64,000 nucleotides of DNA from Spirilliplanes yamanashiensis (GCF_016863475.1 NZ_BOOY01000020.1:1-64000), one strand, 5' to 3'. Positions 32,264 through 43,589 are shown, counted from the first letter of the stretch. Notes: generated from the sequence alone by a model not told the origin. Numbers and translations: made by a program.

Positions 32264-33049
32264 TTACCGTCCTGCGCCCTGCTGCTGCACCTGCGCCTCG
32301 GTGCCCTGGGTGCCCGGCTGCTGCGCGCCCTGCTGGTCCTGCTGCTGGGTCTGCTGCTGCTGGGTCTGCTGCTGCGGCGGCTCCTGGTAGGCCCGCGACT
32401 GCGGGCCCTCACCCGGCTTCGGCACCAGCAGCACCTTGCCGTCGGGCAGCCGGATGTAGGCCGGCGTGCCGGAGGCCACCAGGCCGAGCCGGTTGGCGGC
32501 CGCGTGCAGGCTGCCCGCCGAACCCAGCACGTCGAGCTGGCGGTCCAGCTGCTGCTCCTGGTCCGTCAGGGCGGCCTGCTGCTGGCGCAGGTCGTCGATG
32601 ACGAACGTGTTCTGGTTGGTCTTGGTGTTGATGATCAGGATGCCGAACACCCCGGCCACGACCACGCCGACCACCGCCGCCACGAACCGGGCCCGCGGGA
32701 CCCGGACCGGCGCCGGCGGGGCGACCCGCAGGCGCGGCTCGGCGACCGGCTGCGGCGCCGTCTCCAGCTTCAGCGCGGTGGCGCCGTCGACGGCCGCGGC
32801 CGGCCCGGCGGTCCGGTCCGACGGACGACGCGCCCCCCGCGCGCCGCCCGCCGTGCGACCAGCCGTCGTGACCCCCCGCACGCCGGCGGCGCGCCCCGTC
32901 ATGGGACGTCCCTCGGTGGTGCGTCCCCCCGTGCGTGCTGCGGTGCCTGCCTCCGTGTTGCGCTGCCCCGCGACCCGGCCCCCCGGCCGCGGCGCGCGCT
33001 GCACCTCCTCGCGTGCCGCCGTCCGGCGGCCGCGCGTCTCCTCGTTCAT
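32264..33049 (-). CDS. ftsL: FtsL-like divisome protein with Gln-rich tail
   Basis: A 261-residue bitopic protein in the ftsL position. An Arg/Thr/Gly-rich cytoplasmic region (about residues 1-118) precedes one membrane helix (about 122-142, [19 protein letters not shown]). A coiled coil follows (about 150-180, [22 protein letters not shown]), then a short domain with [15 protein letters not shown] and a glutamine-rich tail of about 38 residues. FtsL normally pairs with FtsB and FtsQ; identification rests on topology and location since FtsL diverges fast. ATG 33049 follows GGGGGAGGA and overlaps the rsmH stop (ATGA). Confidence 0.82.
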   Translation of the reverse strand: MNEETRGRRTAAREEVQRAPRPGGRVAGQRNTEAGTAARTGGRTTEGRPMTGRAAGVRGVTTAGRTAGGARGARRPSDRTAGPAAAVDGATALKLETAPQPVAEPRLRVAPPAPVRVPRARFVAAVVGVVVAGVFGILIINTKTNQNTFVIDDLRQQQAALTDQEQQLDRQLDVLGSAGSLHAAANRLGLVASGTPAYIRLPDGKVLLVPKPGEGPQSRAYQEPPQQQTQQQQTQQQDQQGAQQPGTQGTEAQVQQQGAGR

Positions 33050-34125
33050 GCGTCCTCCCCCTCGGTACGTCCCCCCGGGCGCTTGCGCCCTCGTGCCCCC
33101 TGTGCGGACATGCGCGGGCGTTCGCGGGCGCCCTCGCCTGTCCGGTCCTTCAGTCGCTCCACCGCGCGCAGCCGGACAGAGGCCGCTCGCGGGTTCGCCG
33201 CGACCTCCGCCTCCCCCGGCAGTTCGGCCCCGCGGGTGAGCATGCGCAGCGTCGGTCCGGTGCCGGGCAGTTCGACCGGCAGGTCGATCGGCCCGGTGCT
33301 GCGCGCCCGGGCCGCCATGGCCCGCTTGACGATGCGGTCCTCCAGAGACTGGTACGACATCACCGCAAGCCGGCCGCCCGGCAGCAGCGCGTCGAGGGCC
33401 GCCGGAACGGCCGACTCGAGCGCTGCGAGTTCGGCATTTACCTCGATGCGTAGCGCCTGAAACGTTCTTTTCGCGGGATTTCCACCGGTTCGCCGGGCCG
33501 CCGCCGGGATCGCGTCCCTGACCAGCTCCGCGAGCCGCGCCGACGACGTGATCCGCGTCGCCGACCGCTCCCGCACGATCGCCGAGACGACGCGCGGCGC
33601 GAACTTCTCCTCGCCGTAGACCCGCAGGATGCGGACCAGTTCCCCCGGCTCGTAGTCGTTCACGACGTCCTCGGCCGTCAGGCCGCGGGTCTGGTCCATC
33701 CGCATGTCCAGCGGCGCGTCCCGGGCGTACGAGAAGCCCCGGTCCGGCTCGTCGAGCTGCAGGCTCGACACGCCGAGGTCGAACAGTCCGCTGTGGATGC
33801 CGGCGAACCCGAGCCGGTCGAGCACCTCGGGCAGCTCGTCGTAGACGGCGTGCACCAGGTGCGTCCGGTCCTCGAACGCCCGCAGCCTGCGCCGCGCGTG
33901 CTCGAGGGCCTCGGTGTCGCGGTCGAGACCGATGAGGACGGCCGTCGGGTGCGCCTGGAGCACCGCCTCGGCGTGGCCGCCGAGACCCAGTGTGAAGTCG
34001 ACGTGAACCGGCCGCTCCGTGTCCAGCGCGGGGGCCAGCAGCTCGAGGCAGCGCTCGAGCAGCACGGGCACGTGCGTGCCCCGAAGCTCCCCCACGTCGA
34101 CCCCCATCGCCCCCGCCATTTCCAC
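33046..34125 (-). CDS. rsmH: 16S rRNA (cytosine1402-N4)-methyltransferase RsmH (MraW)
   Basis: RsmH N4-methylates C1402 of 16S rRNA using S-adenosylmethionine. The 359-residue protein shows [16 protein letters not shown], the SAM loop [25 protein letters not shown] and [36 protein letters not shown] and the family segment [11 protein letters not shown] follow, and a basic tail ends the protein. GTG 34125 is used; ATG 34119 and ATG 34107 are alternatives, and no start has a strong ribosome site. The stop overlaps the ftsL start. It lies 205 bp after mraZ, in the mraZ transcription unit. Confidence 0.96.
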   Translation of the reverse strand: MEMAGAMGVDVGELRGTHVPVLLERCLELLAPALDTERPVHVDFTLGLGGHAEAVLQAHPTAVLIGLDRDTEALEHARRRLRAFEDRTHLVHAVYDELPEVLDRLGFAGIHSGLFDLGVSSLQLDEPDRGFSYARDAPLDMRMDQTRGLTAEDVVNDYEPGELVRILRVYGEEKFAPRVVSAIVRERSATRITSSARLAELVRDAIPAAARRTGGNPAKRTFQALRIEVNAELAALESAVPAALDALLPGGRLAVMSYQSLEDRIVKRAMAARARSTGPIDLPVELPGTGPTLRMLTRGAELPGEAEVAANPRAASVRLRAVERLKDRTGEGARERPRMSAQGARGRKRPGGRTEGEDA

Positions 34126-34330
34126 GTCGCCACCGGTGCCGGTTCCCGATCGCCGGTCCGTACCGCCAGATCCCCATCCGCTCTGAACCGCGCCGCCGGC
34201 AGGGCCGGCGGTGGATCGCGCCTGGCGCCGGGGAAGAGGCGCCAGGAGCTACGAGCGGCTGGAGATCTCGCAGTACGGCTGTCGGCGACGGTTCGGGTGT
34301 TTCGCGGCAGTCCCGCACCGAAGCCACGTC

Positions 34331-34762
34331 CTACAGACCGCCGGGCAGCACCCCCTCCTCGATGTCGGCGAAGTCGTCCTCGCTCGCCGAGAGGTAGTCC
34401 TCCCAGGACTGGCGGTCCCAGATCTCCACCCTCGAGCTCGCGCCGATGACGACCAGCTCCCGTTCGAGGCCCGCGTACTGCCGCAGGTGGCCCGGGATGG
34501 TCACCCGGCCCTGCTTGTCGGGCACCTCGTCGTGCGCGCTGGCGAAGAACACCCGGGAGTAGGCGCGGGCGGCCTTGTGGGTCACCGGCTGCTCCCGGAG
34601 CTGCCCCGCGATGCGCTGGAACTCCGGCATCGGGAACACGTACAGACAGCGCTCCTGCCCCTTGGTGATCACGACACCTCCCGCCAGCTCGTCCCGGAAC
34701 TTGGCCGGAAGGATCAGCCGGCCCTTGTCATCGAGGCGCGGGGTGTGGGTGCCGAGGAACAT
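34331..34762 (-). CDS. mraZ: MraZ, transcriptional repressor of the dcw operon
   Basis: MraZ is a DNA-binding protein with two SpoVT/AbrB-like repeats that represses its own operon. Both repeats are visible in the 143 residues. The first has [20 protein letters not shown] (about 5-24), and the second, with its own D-K-x-G-R motif, has [18 protein letters not shown] (about 78-95). ATG 34762 lies after GAGGGGGAGGG. Three GTGG boxes at 10-bp spacing (34847-34872), overlapping a promoter, fit the expected autoregulatory operator. Confidence 0.96.
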   Translation of the reverse strand: MFLGTHTPRLDDKGRLILPAKFRDELAGGVVITKGQERCLYVFPMPEFQRIAGQLREQPVTHKAARAYSRVFFASAHDEVPDKQGRVTIPGHLRQYAGLERELVVIGASSRVEIWDRQSWEDYLSASEDDFADIEEGVLPGGL

Positions 34763-34846
34763 CGGCCCTCCCCCTCGCCCTTTGGCGGCTTCGCGTGCCG
34801 CTCGATCCCCCAGGGCCGGCGGGATCGTGCCGACCTCGCCATCGCG

Positions 34847-34872
34847 GCCCACTTTACTCCACTTCCCTCCAC
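34847..34872 (-). promoter_or_regulatory. MraZ operator: three GTGG boxes at 10-bp spacing
   Basis: On the minus strand GTGGAG (34867-34872), GTGGAG (34857-34862) and GTGGGC (34847-34852) recur every 10 bp. Known MraZ operators are direct TGG-containing repeats at this spacing. The boxes cover the spacer and -10 box of the predicted mraZ promoter. Similar GTGGAG pairs on the plus strand (35049-35064) are farther away and of unclear relevance. Confidence 0.7.
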
Positions 34873-34878
34873 CCGCAA
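34851..34878 (-). promoter_or_regulatory. Predicted mraZ (dcw operon) promoter
   Basis: TTGCGG (34873-34878) and TAAAGT (34851-34856) are separated by 16 bp on the minus strand. Transcription would start near 34844, giving a leader of about 80 nt. The overlap with the MraZ boxes fits repression by steric exclusion. A perfect palindrome GGAACGTTCC (34910-34919) lies about 30 bp upstream of the -35 box. Confidence 0.5.
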
Positions 34879-35094
34879 CCGGAATCGGCTGCCCGCGAGG
34901 GCGGAGTCTGGAACGTTCCCGCACGTCACAGCGGTGGGAGCGCGGTGGAGGGCCGCGGCGGTGACGCAGCGTCCGCTTTCCGACTGGATCTCTCTACAGC
35001 GCGTGGCGAAGGCGGCCGACCAGGGCGCACGGGGGCACGAAGGGCGCGGTGGAGGACGGTGGAGCGGCGGCGGGGAGGAAAGTGGGGAGACGCC

Positions 35095-35131
35095 GGAGGG
35101 CGCGGCCACCGAACCGGTGACCGCGCCCTCC
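35095..35131 (-). terminator. Terminator hairpin after the NlpC/P60 gene
   Basis: GC-rich inverted repeat with 17-bp arms and one mismatch around a 3-nt loop, starting 17 bp after the stop codon. It has no U-tract, as is common in high-GC actinobacteria. It would insulate the hydrolase gene from the mraZ promoter region. Confidence 0.65.
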
Positions 35132-35148
35132 GCGCGCGTGGACGGGCC

Positions 35149-35982
35149 TCAGACGAGGCGGCGCACCACGTAGTTGCTCGAGTAGATCTTCTGCTTCTTG
35201 ACGACCGACTTGCTGTTCGGCGCCGCCCACATGTAGTTGCCGCCGGCGTAGATGGCGACGTGGGTGCCGTACGAGCCGCTGCGGAAGACGATCAGGTCGC
35301 CCACCCGCTTGCCGCTCTTGCTGACGGCCTTGCCGTACTTCTGCTGCGAGTTCGCCTTGTGCGGCAGCTTCTTGCCCGCCGCCTTCCGGTACACGTACAT
35401 GGTGTAGCCGGAGCAGTCGAACGTGTCGGGCCCGGAGGACCCGAAGACGTACCGCTTGCCCTTGTGCCGCTGGGCCTCGGCCAGCACCTTCGCGCCGCTG
35501 GCCTTCACGGTCACGACGACGCCCGCCTTGGCGGCGTTCGCCCAGCCGCCCGACCCGGCGTAGGTGACCCGCATGGTCGCCGTCCGGCCCGGCTTGCTGT
35601 AGAACGTCAGGCGACCGTCCTTGTCCACCTTCCGCGACTGCCAGGTGCGGTAGGCGCCGTCGCGCCACCCCTGCAGACGGATCGTGCCGGTGGTGACGGC
35701 CTTGCCGGTCGCCGGGTCGTACACCCGGGCGACGACCTTGACCTTCGATCCCCAGGTGATGGAGCGGTCGGGGATCGACATGTCGAGCCGCGGCTTCTTC
35801 GTCGCCGCGGCGACCTCGGTCATCGCCGGCGCCGGCGCGGCGGGAGCCGCGGATCCGGCGGAGCCTGCCGGCGTCACGGCCAGCTGGCCGGCGCAGAGGC
35901 AGAGACCGAGAGCGGTGGAGAGTGCGATGTTCCCGGTGTTGGCGGACAGCCGCCGACGCCGGCCCGAACTGAGTTCGCGCAC
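35149..35982 (-). CDS. Secreted NlpC/P60 cell-wall endopeptidase
   Basis: A 277-residue secreted protein. The signal sequence has an Arg-rich start and a hydrophobic core (about residues 17-36, ALSTALGLCLCAGQLAV). An Ig-like beta domain follows (about 60-155). The C-terminal NlpC/P60 domain has catalytic Cys190 in DTFDCSGYTMYVY and His241 in YGTHVAIYAG. The third polar residue is probably Asn in MWAAPNSK. Such enzymes cut the peptide stem of peptidoglycan. GTG 35982 is chosen because GGAGGG lies upstream and the ydaO-type riboswitch ends just before it. c-di-AMP control is expected. Confidence 0.92.
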   Translation of the reverse strand: MRELSSGRRRRLSANTGNIALSTALGLCLCAGQLAVTPAGSAGSAAPAAPAPAMTEVAAATKKPRLDMSIPDRSITWGSKVKVVARVYDPATGKAVTTGTIRLQGWRDGAYRTWQSRKVDKDGRLTFYSKPGRTATMRVTYAGSGGWANAAKAGVVVTVKASGAKVLAEAQRHKGKRYVFGSSGPDTFDCSGYTMYVYRKAAGKKLPHKANSQQKYGKAVSKSGKRVGDLIVFRSGSYGTHVAIYAGGNYMWAAPNSKSVVKKQKIYSSNYVVRRLV

Positions 35983-36000
35983 GGTGGAGAGATCCCTCCG

Positions 36001-36158
36001 GCACGCCTGCGAGGTTAGCTGTCGGGTTCGGGCGGGAGAGATCTGTGCCCGGCCGCCCGCAGGCGGCTTCACCCCTAGGTCCTCGCCGTCGCCTGTCCCG
36101 CGACGGTGAGAGGACCGCTCATGGGTCCCCCGTCCCTGCCACTCGATGCCTGTGTGTG
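36001..36158 (-). promoter_or_regulatory. c-di-AMP (ydaO-yuaA type) riboswitch
   Basis: The minus strand carries the conserved ydaO elements in order: GGACGGGGGACCCA (36122-36135), CCTAGGGGTGAAGCCG (about 36063-36079), CTCTCCCGCCCGAACCCG, and CAGCTAACCTCGCAGGCG (to about 36003). Variable hairpins separate them. This class binds cyclic di-AMP and usually turns expression off; in actinobacteria it typically precedes NlpC/P60 and Rpf wall hydrolase genes, as here. The 3' end is 18 nt before GTG 35982, so the ribosome site GGAGGG lies directly after the aptamer. The 5' boundary is approximate. Confidence 0.9.
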
Positions 36159-36576
36159 TTCGTCAGCTGTTCGCGGCGACCGGCTCGGGCAGGGCTCGGC
36201 GTGAACCGATCGGCGCGACCGGGGGGCGGTTGCTCCCGGCGGAACCTGTCTAGCCGAGATCCGGCTCGACTGTCGGGCCTGGACTCGTCACCGACCGTGA
36301 TTGGCATGTCGGGCCGTGTCCGATTCGAGACCTTCAGTAACGCAATGTCGTCGCCGATCGTGGCCCTGTCGTAGCGCTCCGTTGAAGGTTACGGGTGACT
36401 CTCCCCACACAATTCGGTCGCAACCCGTCGATCAACCCCGGCCGGGATCAGCGGAACGGCCCCTTCCCATCGCACTGACGGTGCGCTACCGCGCGCCCGA
36501 ACGGACCACCGGCCCCGTCCGCACGCCCGCTGTCCACAGGGTCCGCCGCGCACGCCGGGCGGGCAGGATTGTCCGG
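36159..36576. other. Divergent intergenic region, no gene seen
   Basis: About 420 bp between the riboswitch and murT. The GC content is lower than in the neighbouring genes. It must hold the riboswitch promoter on the minus strand, but no convincing -35/-10 pair was found. The murT -10 box is just past its right edge. Short frames here show no coding character. Confidence 0.6.
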
Positions 36577-36582
36577 TACCCT
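36577..36582 (+). promoter_or_regulatory. -10 box for leaderless murT
   Basis: TACCCT (36577-36582) ends 7 nt before GTG 36590. A start of transcription at or next to the GTG would give a leaderless mRNA. No Shine-Dalgarno sequence precedes the GTG, and no canonical -35 box is seen. Confidence 0.5.
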
Positions 36583-36589
36583 CGCTCGC

Positions 36590-37825
36590 GTGACGGACGG
36601 GAAGATGCCCCTGCGGGCCAAGGTCGCGAGCTCCGTCTCGCGCACCGCCGCCGCGCTCTCACGGGCTGCGGGACGCGGCGACGGCTCGGTCATCGGCGGC
36701 TGGATCGGCCTCAAGATCGACCCCGACCTGCTCGCCCACCTCTCCTCCGGGCGCGCCATCGCGCTCGTCTCCGGCACCAACGGCAAGACCACCACGACCC
36801 GGCTCACCGCCGCGGCCATGCAGGTGCTCGGGCCCGTCGCCACCAACTCCTTCGGCGCCAACATGCCCACCGGGCACACCTCCGCGCTGGCCAAGGCGGG
36901 CGCCACGCCCTACGCGGTGCTCGAGGTCGACGAGCACTACCTGGCCCAGGTCATCGACGCCACCGAGCCGCGCGTCGTCGCCCTGCTCAACCTCTCCCGC
37001 GACCAGCTCGACCGGGCCAAGGAGGTGGCGATGATGGCGCAGCTCTGGCGCACCGCGCTCGCCGCCCACCCCGACGTGCTCGTCGTCGCCAACGCCGACG
37101 ACCCCATGGTCGTCTGGGCCGCCGAGGGCTCCACCCACATCACCTGGTTCAGCGCCGGCCAGCGCTGGCACGACGACTCGTGGGTCTGCCCCGAGTGCGG
37201 CTCGCCCATCGAGCGCCGCGACGCCCAGTGGTGGTGCACCGGCTGCCCGCTGCGCCGCCCCCAGCCACAGTGGACCGTCGAGGACGACGGCGTCGTCGAC
37301 CCCACCGGCGCCTGGCACCTCGTCAAGCTCCAGCTGCCCGGCACCGTCAACATCGGCAACGCGGCCACCGCGCTCGCCGTCGCCGCCCAGTTCGGCGTCC
37401 GGCCGCTCGAGGCCGTCCCCCGGCTGGCCACCGTCTCCTCCGTCGCCGGGCGCTACGCCCAGGTCGACCGCGACGGGCGCAACATCCGGCTGCTGCTGGC
37501 GAAGAACCCGGCCAGCTGGCTGGAGGCGTTCGACATGGCCGAGGAGGCGCCCACCCTGCTGTCCATCAACGCCCGCGACCCCGACGGGCTCGACACGTCC
37601 TGGCTGTTCGACGTGGACTTCGCGCCGCTGCGCGGGCGGCAGGTGTTCATCACCGGCGACCGGGCCTACGACCTGGCCGTCCGCCTCGAAGTCAACGATG
37701 TGCCGTTCCGGCACGTATCCACCTTCGAGGAGGCGGTGCGCGCCGCGCCACCCGGCCGCCTCGAGGTGATCGCCAACTACACGGCGTTCCAGGACATCCG
37801 AGCGGAGTTGGACCGTGTCAACTGA
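36590..37825 (+). CDS. murT: Lipid II isoglutaminyl synthase, MurT subunit
   Basis: MurT, with GatD, amidates the alpha-carboxyl of D-Glu in lipid II. The 411-residue protein is a Mur-ligase-like ATPase. ALVSGTNGKTTTTRLTAAAM is the P-loop, and FGANMPTGHTSAL and LEVDEHYLAQ follow. A four-Cys ribbon, CPECG and CTGCP about 20 residues apart (about residues 200-222), is a MurT hallmark absent from MurD. The C-terminal DUF1727 domain is present. GTG 36590 is chosen because a -10 box lies 7 nt upstream. It is followed by gatD after 32 bp. Confidence 0.95.
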   Translation: MTDGKMPLRAKVASSVSRTAAALSRAAGRGDGSVIGGWIGLKIDPDLLAHLSSGRAIALVSGTNGKTTTTRLTAAAMQVLGPVATNSFGANMPTGHTSALAKAGATPYAVLEVDEHYLAQVIDATEPRVVALLNLSRDQLDRAKEVAMMAQLWRTALAAHPDVLVVANADDPMVVWAAEGSTHITWFSAGQRWHDDSWVCPECGSPIERRDAQWWCTGCPLRRPQPQWTVEDDGVVDPTGAWHLVKLQLPGTVNIGNAATALAVAAQFGVRPLEAVPRLATVSSVAGRYAQVDRDGRNIRLLLAKNPASWLEAFDMAEEAPTLLSINARDPDGLDTSWLFDVDFAPLRGRQVFITGDRAYDLAVRLEVNDVPFRHVSTFEEAVRAAPPGRLEVIANYTAFQDIRAELDRVN

Positions 37826-37857
37826 GCTTTCCCGCGGCGGAAAACCGAGGTCAAACC

Positions 37858-38574
37858 ATGAGTGAGAGCACCCTGCGCCTGGTCTGGGTCTACCCGGACC
37901 TGCTGTCGACGTACGGCGACCGGGGCAACCTGCTGATCCTCGCCCGCCGCGCCCAGCAGCGCGGCCTGCCCGTCGAGATCGTCGAGGTCCGCTCGGACCG
38001 CCCGCTGCCCGCCACCGCCGACATCTACCTCATCGGCGGCGGCGAGGACGGCCCGCAGGCGCTCGCCGCCCAGCGCCTCATCGCCGACGGCGGCATGCAC
38101 CGCGCGGTCAACCAGGGCGCCGCCGTCCTCGCCGTGTGCGCCGGCTACCAGCTGCTCGGCACCTCCTTCTACGCCAAGGGCGCCCGCTGCCACGGCCTCA
38201 ACATGATCGACATCTCGTCCGACCGGGGCCCGTCGCGCGCCGTCGGCGAGCTCGCCGGCGAGATCGACCCCCGGCTCGGCCTGCCGCCGCTCAGCGGCTT
38301 CGAGAACCACGGCGGCCGCACCCACCTCGGCCCCGGCGTCTCCCCGCTCGCCCGCGTCACCACCGGCATCGGCAACGACGGGCAGACCGAGGGCGCCTGG
38401 CACGGCAAGATCGTCGGCACGTACTCGCACGGCCCCGCGCTCTCGCGCAACCCCGCCATCGCCGACCTGCTGCTGCGCTGGGCCACCGGCCACGACCGGC
38501 TGCCCGCCCTCGACGACACGTGGTCCGACCGGCTGCGCGGCGAGCGCATGGCGGCCGTGGCGCGGCCCGCATGA
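37858..38574 (+). CDS. gatD: Lipid II isoglutaminyl synthase, glutaminase subunit GatD
   Basis: GatD hydrolyses glutamine and passes ammonia to MurT. The 238-residue class I glutamine amidotransferase-like protein of the CobB/CobQ type has the nucleophile Cys94 in VLAVCAGYQLLG. A catalytic His lies in GTYSHGPALSRNP. Family motifs include YGDRGNLLILARRA and IYLIGGGEDGPQ. ATG 37858 lies 32 bp after murT, and the stop overlaps the next ATG (ATGA), making a three-gene unit. Confidence 0.95.
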   Translation: MSESTLRLVWVYPDLLSTYGDRGNLLILARRAQQRGLPVEIVEVRSDRPLPATADIYLIGGGEDGPQALAAQRLIADGGMHRAVNQGAAVLAVCAGYQLLGTSFYAKGARCHGLNMIDISSDRGPSRAVGELAGEIDPRLGLPPLSGFENHGGRTHLGPGVSPLARVTTGIGNDGQTEGAWHGKIVGTYSHGPALSRNPAIADLLLRWATGHDRLPALDDTWSDRLRGERMAAVARPA

Positions 38575-39671
38575 CGGACGCCCGCCGCAGCGATACGCCC
38601 AAGCCCCCGACCGGCCACCGGACGGCAACCCGCCGCCCGGACGATGTGGTGATGCGCGACGCCCAGCACACCCGACGGCCCGCGGTCGCCTCCCCGGCCG
38701 GCCACGCCGTCGCCGTGCGCTGCCCGCGCACCGGCGTCCTGCTCGCCGCCCACCCGGCCACCGGCCGCGCCGTCGGCCGCCGCCCCCATGCGGAATTCAC
38801 CCGCGACCACGGGCATCATTTCCCCGTTGCCCGTGTTGTCCCCCTGGACGCCCCCGCCACGCCAGCACCGACCGCCGCACCGCCCGCCCCGCACGTGCCC
38901 CCTCACACCGCGCCGGAGCCCGCCCTGACGACGATCGACCTCGCGCCCGCCGCGCTCGCCCCCACGAGCGCCCGGGCCGGACTCCCCACCGACTCCCCCA
39001 CCCGCCGCCGGCTCAGCCCGGCCGCCCGCCGCCGCCTCGTGCGCGGCGGCACCCTGGTCCTCGTCGTCGGCGCCCTCGGCGCCCTCGCCGCCGTGCTGCC
39101 CATCCGCGAGCTCCTGCACGACGTGCGCGCCCTCGGCCCCGCCGCCGCCGTCGGCGTCGCCGTCATCGGCGGCCTGCTGCTGTCCGTGCTCGTCCCCCGC
39201 ACCGCCATCACCATCGCCTGCGGCATGCTCCTCGGCCCCGCCGTCGGCGCCGTCGCCGCCCTCGCCGCCGCCATGATCGCCGCGGCCGCCACCTACTTCG
39301 CCGGGCGCTGGGCCGGCCACGGCGCCCTGCGCGCCCGCGCCGGCGGCCGCCTCGACCGCCTCGACGGCTGGCTCAACCGCCGCGGCCTGTCCGCCGTCCT
39401 GCTGGTCCGGTTCCTGCCGCTCGCGCCCTTCGGCCTCATCGGCTACGCCTACGGCACCACCTCGGTGTGCCGCAAGAACTACCTCCTCGGCACCCTGCTG
39501 GCGGCCGTGCCGTCCGCGGTGACGTACGCGGTCATCGGCGCGGCGGTCACCGCCCCGGGCGAGATGAACCCGGCGACGCTCGCCCCGGCCGCCATCGGCT
39601 TCACCCTGACCACGACGATCGTGTGGCGCTGGCGCCGCGCGGCCCGCCGCGCGGCGGCTGCCGCCGCCTGA
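38571..39671 (+). CDS. TVP38/TMEM64 (VTT-domain) membrane protein with long N-terminus
   Basis: A 366-residue protein. The last 210 residues form a VTT/TVP38 membrane domain with about five to six helices. It includes GLLLSVLVPRTAITIACGML, the re-entrant-type segment with LLGPAVGAVAALAAAMI, and LVRFLPLAPFGLIGYAYG. The first 150 residues are polar and Pro/Ala-rich, with a small block VAVRCPRTGVLLAAHP of unknown kind. VTT-domain proteins act in lipid or polyprenyl transport and membrane homeostasis in several bacteria. ATG 38571 overlaps the gatD stop (ATGA), so it belongs to the murT-gatD operon. An undecaprenyl-linked role is possible but unproven. Confidence 0.75.
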   Translation: MTDARRSDTPKPPTGHRTATRRPDDVVMRDAQHTRRPAVASPAGHAVAVRCPRTGVLLAAHPATGRAVGRRPHAEFTRDHGHHFPVARVVPLDAPATPAPTAAPPAPHVPPHTAPEPALTTIDLAPAALAPTSARAGLPTDSPTRRRLSPAARRRLVRGGTLVLVVGALGALAAVLPIRELLHDVRALGPAAAVGVAVIGGLLLSVLVPRTAITIACGMLLGPAVGAVAALAAAMIAAAATYFAGRWAGHGALRARAGGRLDRLDGWLNRRGLSAVLLVRFLPLAPFGLIGYAYGTTSVCRKNYLLGTLLAAVPSAVTYAVIGAAVTAPGEMNPATLAPAAIGFTLTTTIVWRWRRAARRAAAAAA

Positions 39672-39871
39672 CCTGGGCGGCCCGGCGCCGGGCAGCGGTA
39701 GCTGGGCGGGATCCTTCGCCTGCGGGCGCGGGGCACCGGCCTGGGCGCGGCCCTTCATCGAGCCGGCCGCAGGACCGGCCACCCCGCGGACCTCAGCTCC
39801 CGGTCCGACCGCGCCCGCCGGTAGCCGAACTCCACGGTCTCCCTGACCGAGGCCACCCGCGGCCCGGCGCA

Positions 39872-40615
39872 TCACATCCGGCGCAGCACCAGGGTGGCGA
39901 AGCCCAGGACGTCGCGGTACCCGCGCAGCCACTGCTCGCGGTGTTCCCGGGCCAGGGTGAGCGCGTCCTCCGCCGCCGGGTGCCCCGGGTTGTCCAGGGC
40001 CCACTCCGTCAGCGAGCCGACCCACGACCACTCGTAGTCGTCCCATTCGGCGGCGTCGCTGACGTGGGCGTACACCGGGGTCCAGCCGGCCTTCTCCACG
40101 ACGTCGACCAGGCCGGCGAGGTCGGTGAAGTCGGCGGGGGTGGCGTCGAGGGCGGCGAGTGCCTCCGGGGTGGGGGGCTGCTGCCAGAAGCCCTCGCCGA
40201 CGAGCAGGATGCCGTCGGGGCGGACGTGGCGGCCGGCCAGGTCGAGGGTTTCGGTGAGGCCGCCGAAGGCGTGGGTGGAGCCGACGCACAGGACGAGGTC
40301 GTAGTCGCCGTCGGCGGGGTAGGTCTTGGCGTCGCGTTCGTGCAGGGTCAGCTGGTCGGCGAGGCCGCGGTCGGCGGCGGCCGCGGCGGCGCGGTCCAGG
40401 CCGTGGCGGTTGATGTCGAGGCCGTCGGCGTGGCCGTCGGGGTGCTGGGCGAGGGCCTGCAGGGCCCAGGCCGCCTCGCCGCAGCCCAGGTCGAGGATGC
40501 GGGCCGCCGGGCCGCGGCCGGCGCGGCGCAGGAGGCGGTTGACGTTGACCTCGAAGATCGGCGCCGCGATCGGGTGGTGGGTGTGCGCGATGTTGCTGAG
40601 CAGTTGACGATCCAC
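39872..40615 (-). CDS. SAM-dependent methyltransferase
   Basis: A 247-residue class I methyltransferase. The SAM loop is ARILDLGCGEAAWALQAL (about residues 38-55). The acidic residue after strand 2 is in HADGLDINRHGLD, and motif III-like YDLVLCVGSTHAFGG follows. The substrate is not known; the lack of membrane or RNA-binding domains suggests a small molecule. GTG 40615 starts just after a strong leuS terminator, so it has its own expression. The convergent TVP38 gene ends 200 bp away; that gap has a GCCCGGCGCCGGGC palindrome (39680-39693) and nothing else recognised. Confidence 0.8.
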   Translation of the reverse strand: MDRQLLSNIAHTHHPIAAPIFEVNVNRLLRRAGRGPAARILDLGCGEAAWALQALAQHPDGHADGLDINRHGLDRAAAAAADRGLADQLTLHERDAKTYPADGDYDLVLCVGSTHAFGGLTETLDLAGRHVRPDGILLVGEGFWQQPPTPEALAALDATPADFTDLAGLVDVVEKAGWTPVYAHVSDAAEWDDYEWSWVGSLTEWALDNPGHPAAEDALTLAREHREQWLRGYRDVLGFATLVLRRM

Positions 40616-40640
40616 GCGGCCCAGTCAATCAGAACGGGGT

Positions 40641-40674
40641 CCGGTGGCGGCCCGCTCGGGCGGGCCGCCACCGG
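40641..40674 (-). terminator. Terminator after leuS
   Basis: Perfect 14-bp inverted repeat CCGGTGGCGGCCCG (40641-40654) and CGGGCCGCCACCGG (40661-40674) with a 6-nt loop, 19 bp after the leuS stop. No U-tract follows, which is common in high-GC genomes. Confidence 0.75.
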
Positions 40675-40693
40675 TGGCGCGGGTTTGACGGGG

Positions 40694-43489
<2,796 letters not shown>

Positions 43490-43535
43490 CGTCAGATCTC
43501 GTCTCGTCATCAGAAGGCGGGGCGGTGCGGGGCAC

Positions 43536-43560
43536 AAAAAAGCCCCTCACGCAGGAGGGG
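43536..43560 (-). terminator. Attenuator terminator in the leuS leader
   Basis: On the minus strand CCCCTC, a 6-nt loop, GAGGGG and then C with six T residues form a textbook intrinsic terminator 47 nt before leuS. It is rare here in having a U-tract. It lies between the leader peptide and leuS and so probably ends transcription unless an alternative fold forms. Confidence 0.75.
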
Positions 43561-43589
43561 ATCGCCGTGCCGGGCCTGTCGACAGCGCC

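Noticed and set aside
29378-33460. A 1360-residue plus-strand frame over ftsI/ftsL
   Set aside because: It is a shadow of low-complexity GC-rich codons; the minus-strand frames contain intact PBP and FtsL features.
36590-37825. murD elsewhere in the window
   Set aside because: The Mur-ligase-like gene has the four-Cys ribbon and C-terminal domain of MurT and is followed by gatD.
39680-39693. GCCCGGCGCCGGGC palindrome as a terminator between the TVP38 and methyltransferase genes
   Set aside because: It has no loop and no U-tract; such short GC palindromes arise often by chance at this base composition.
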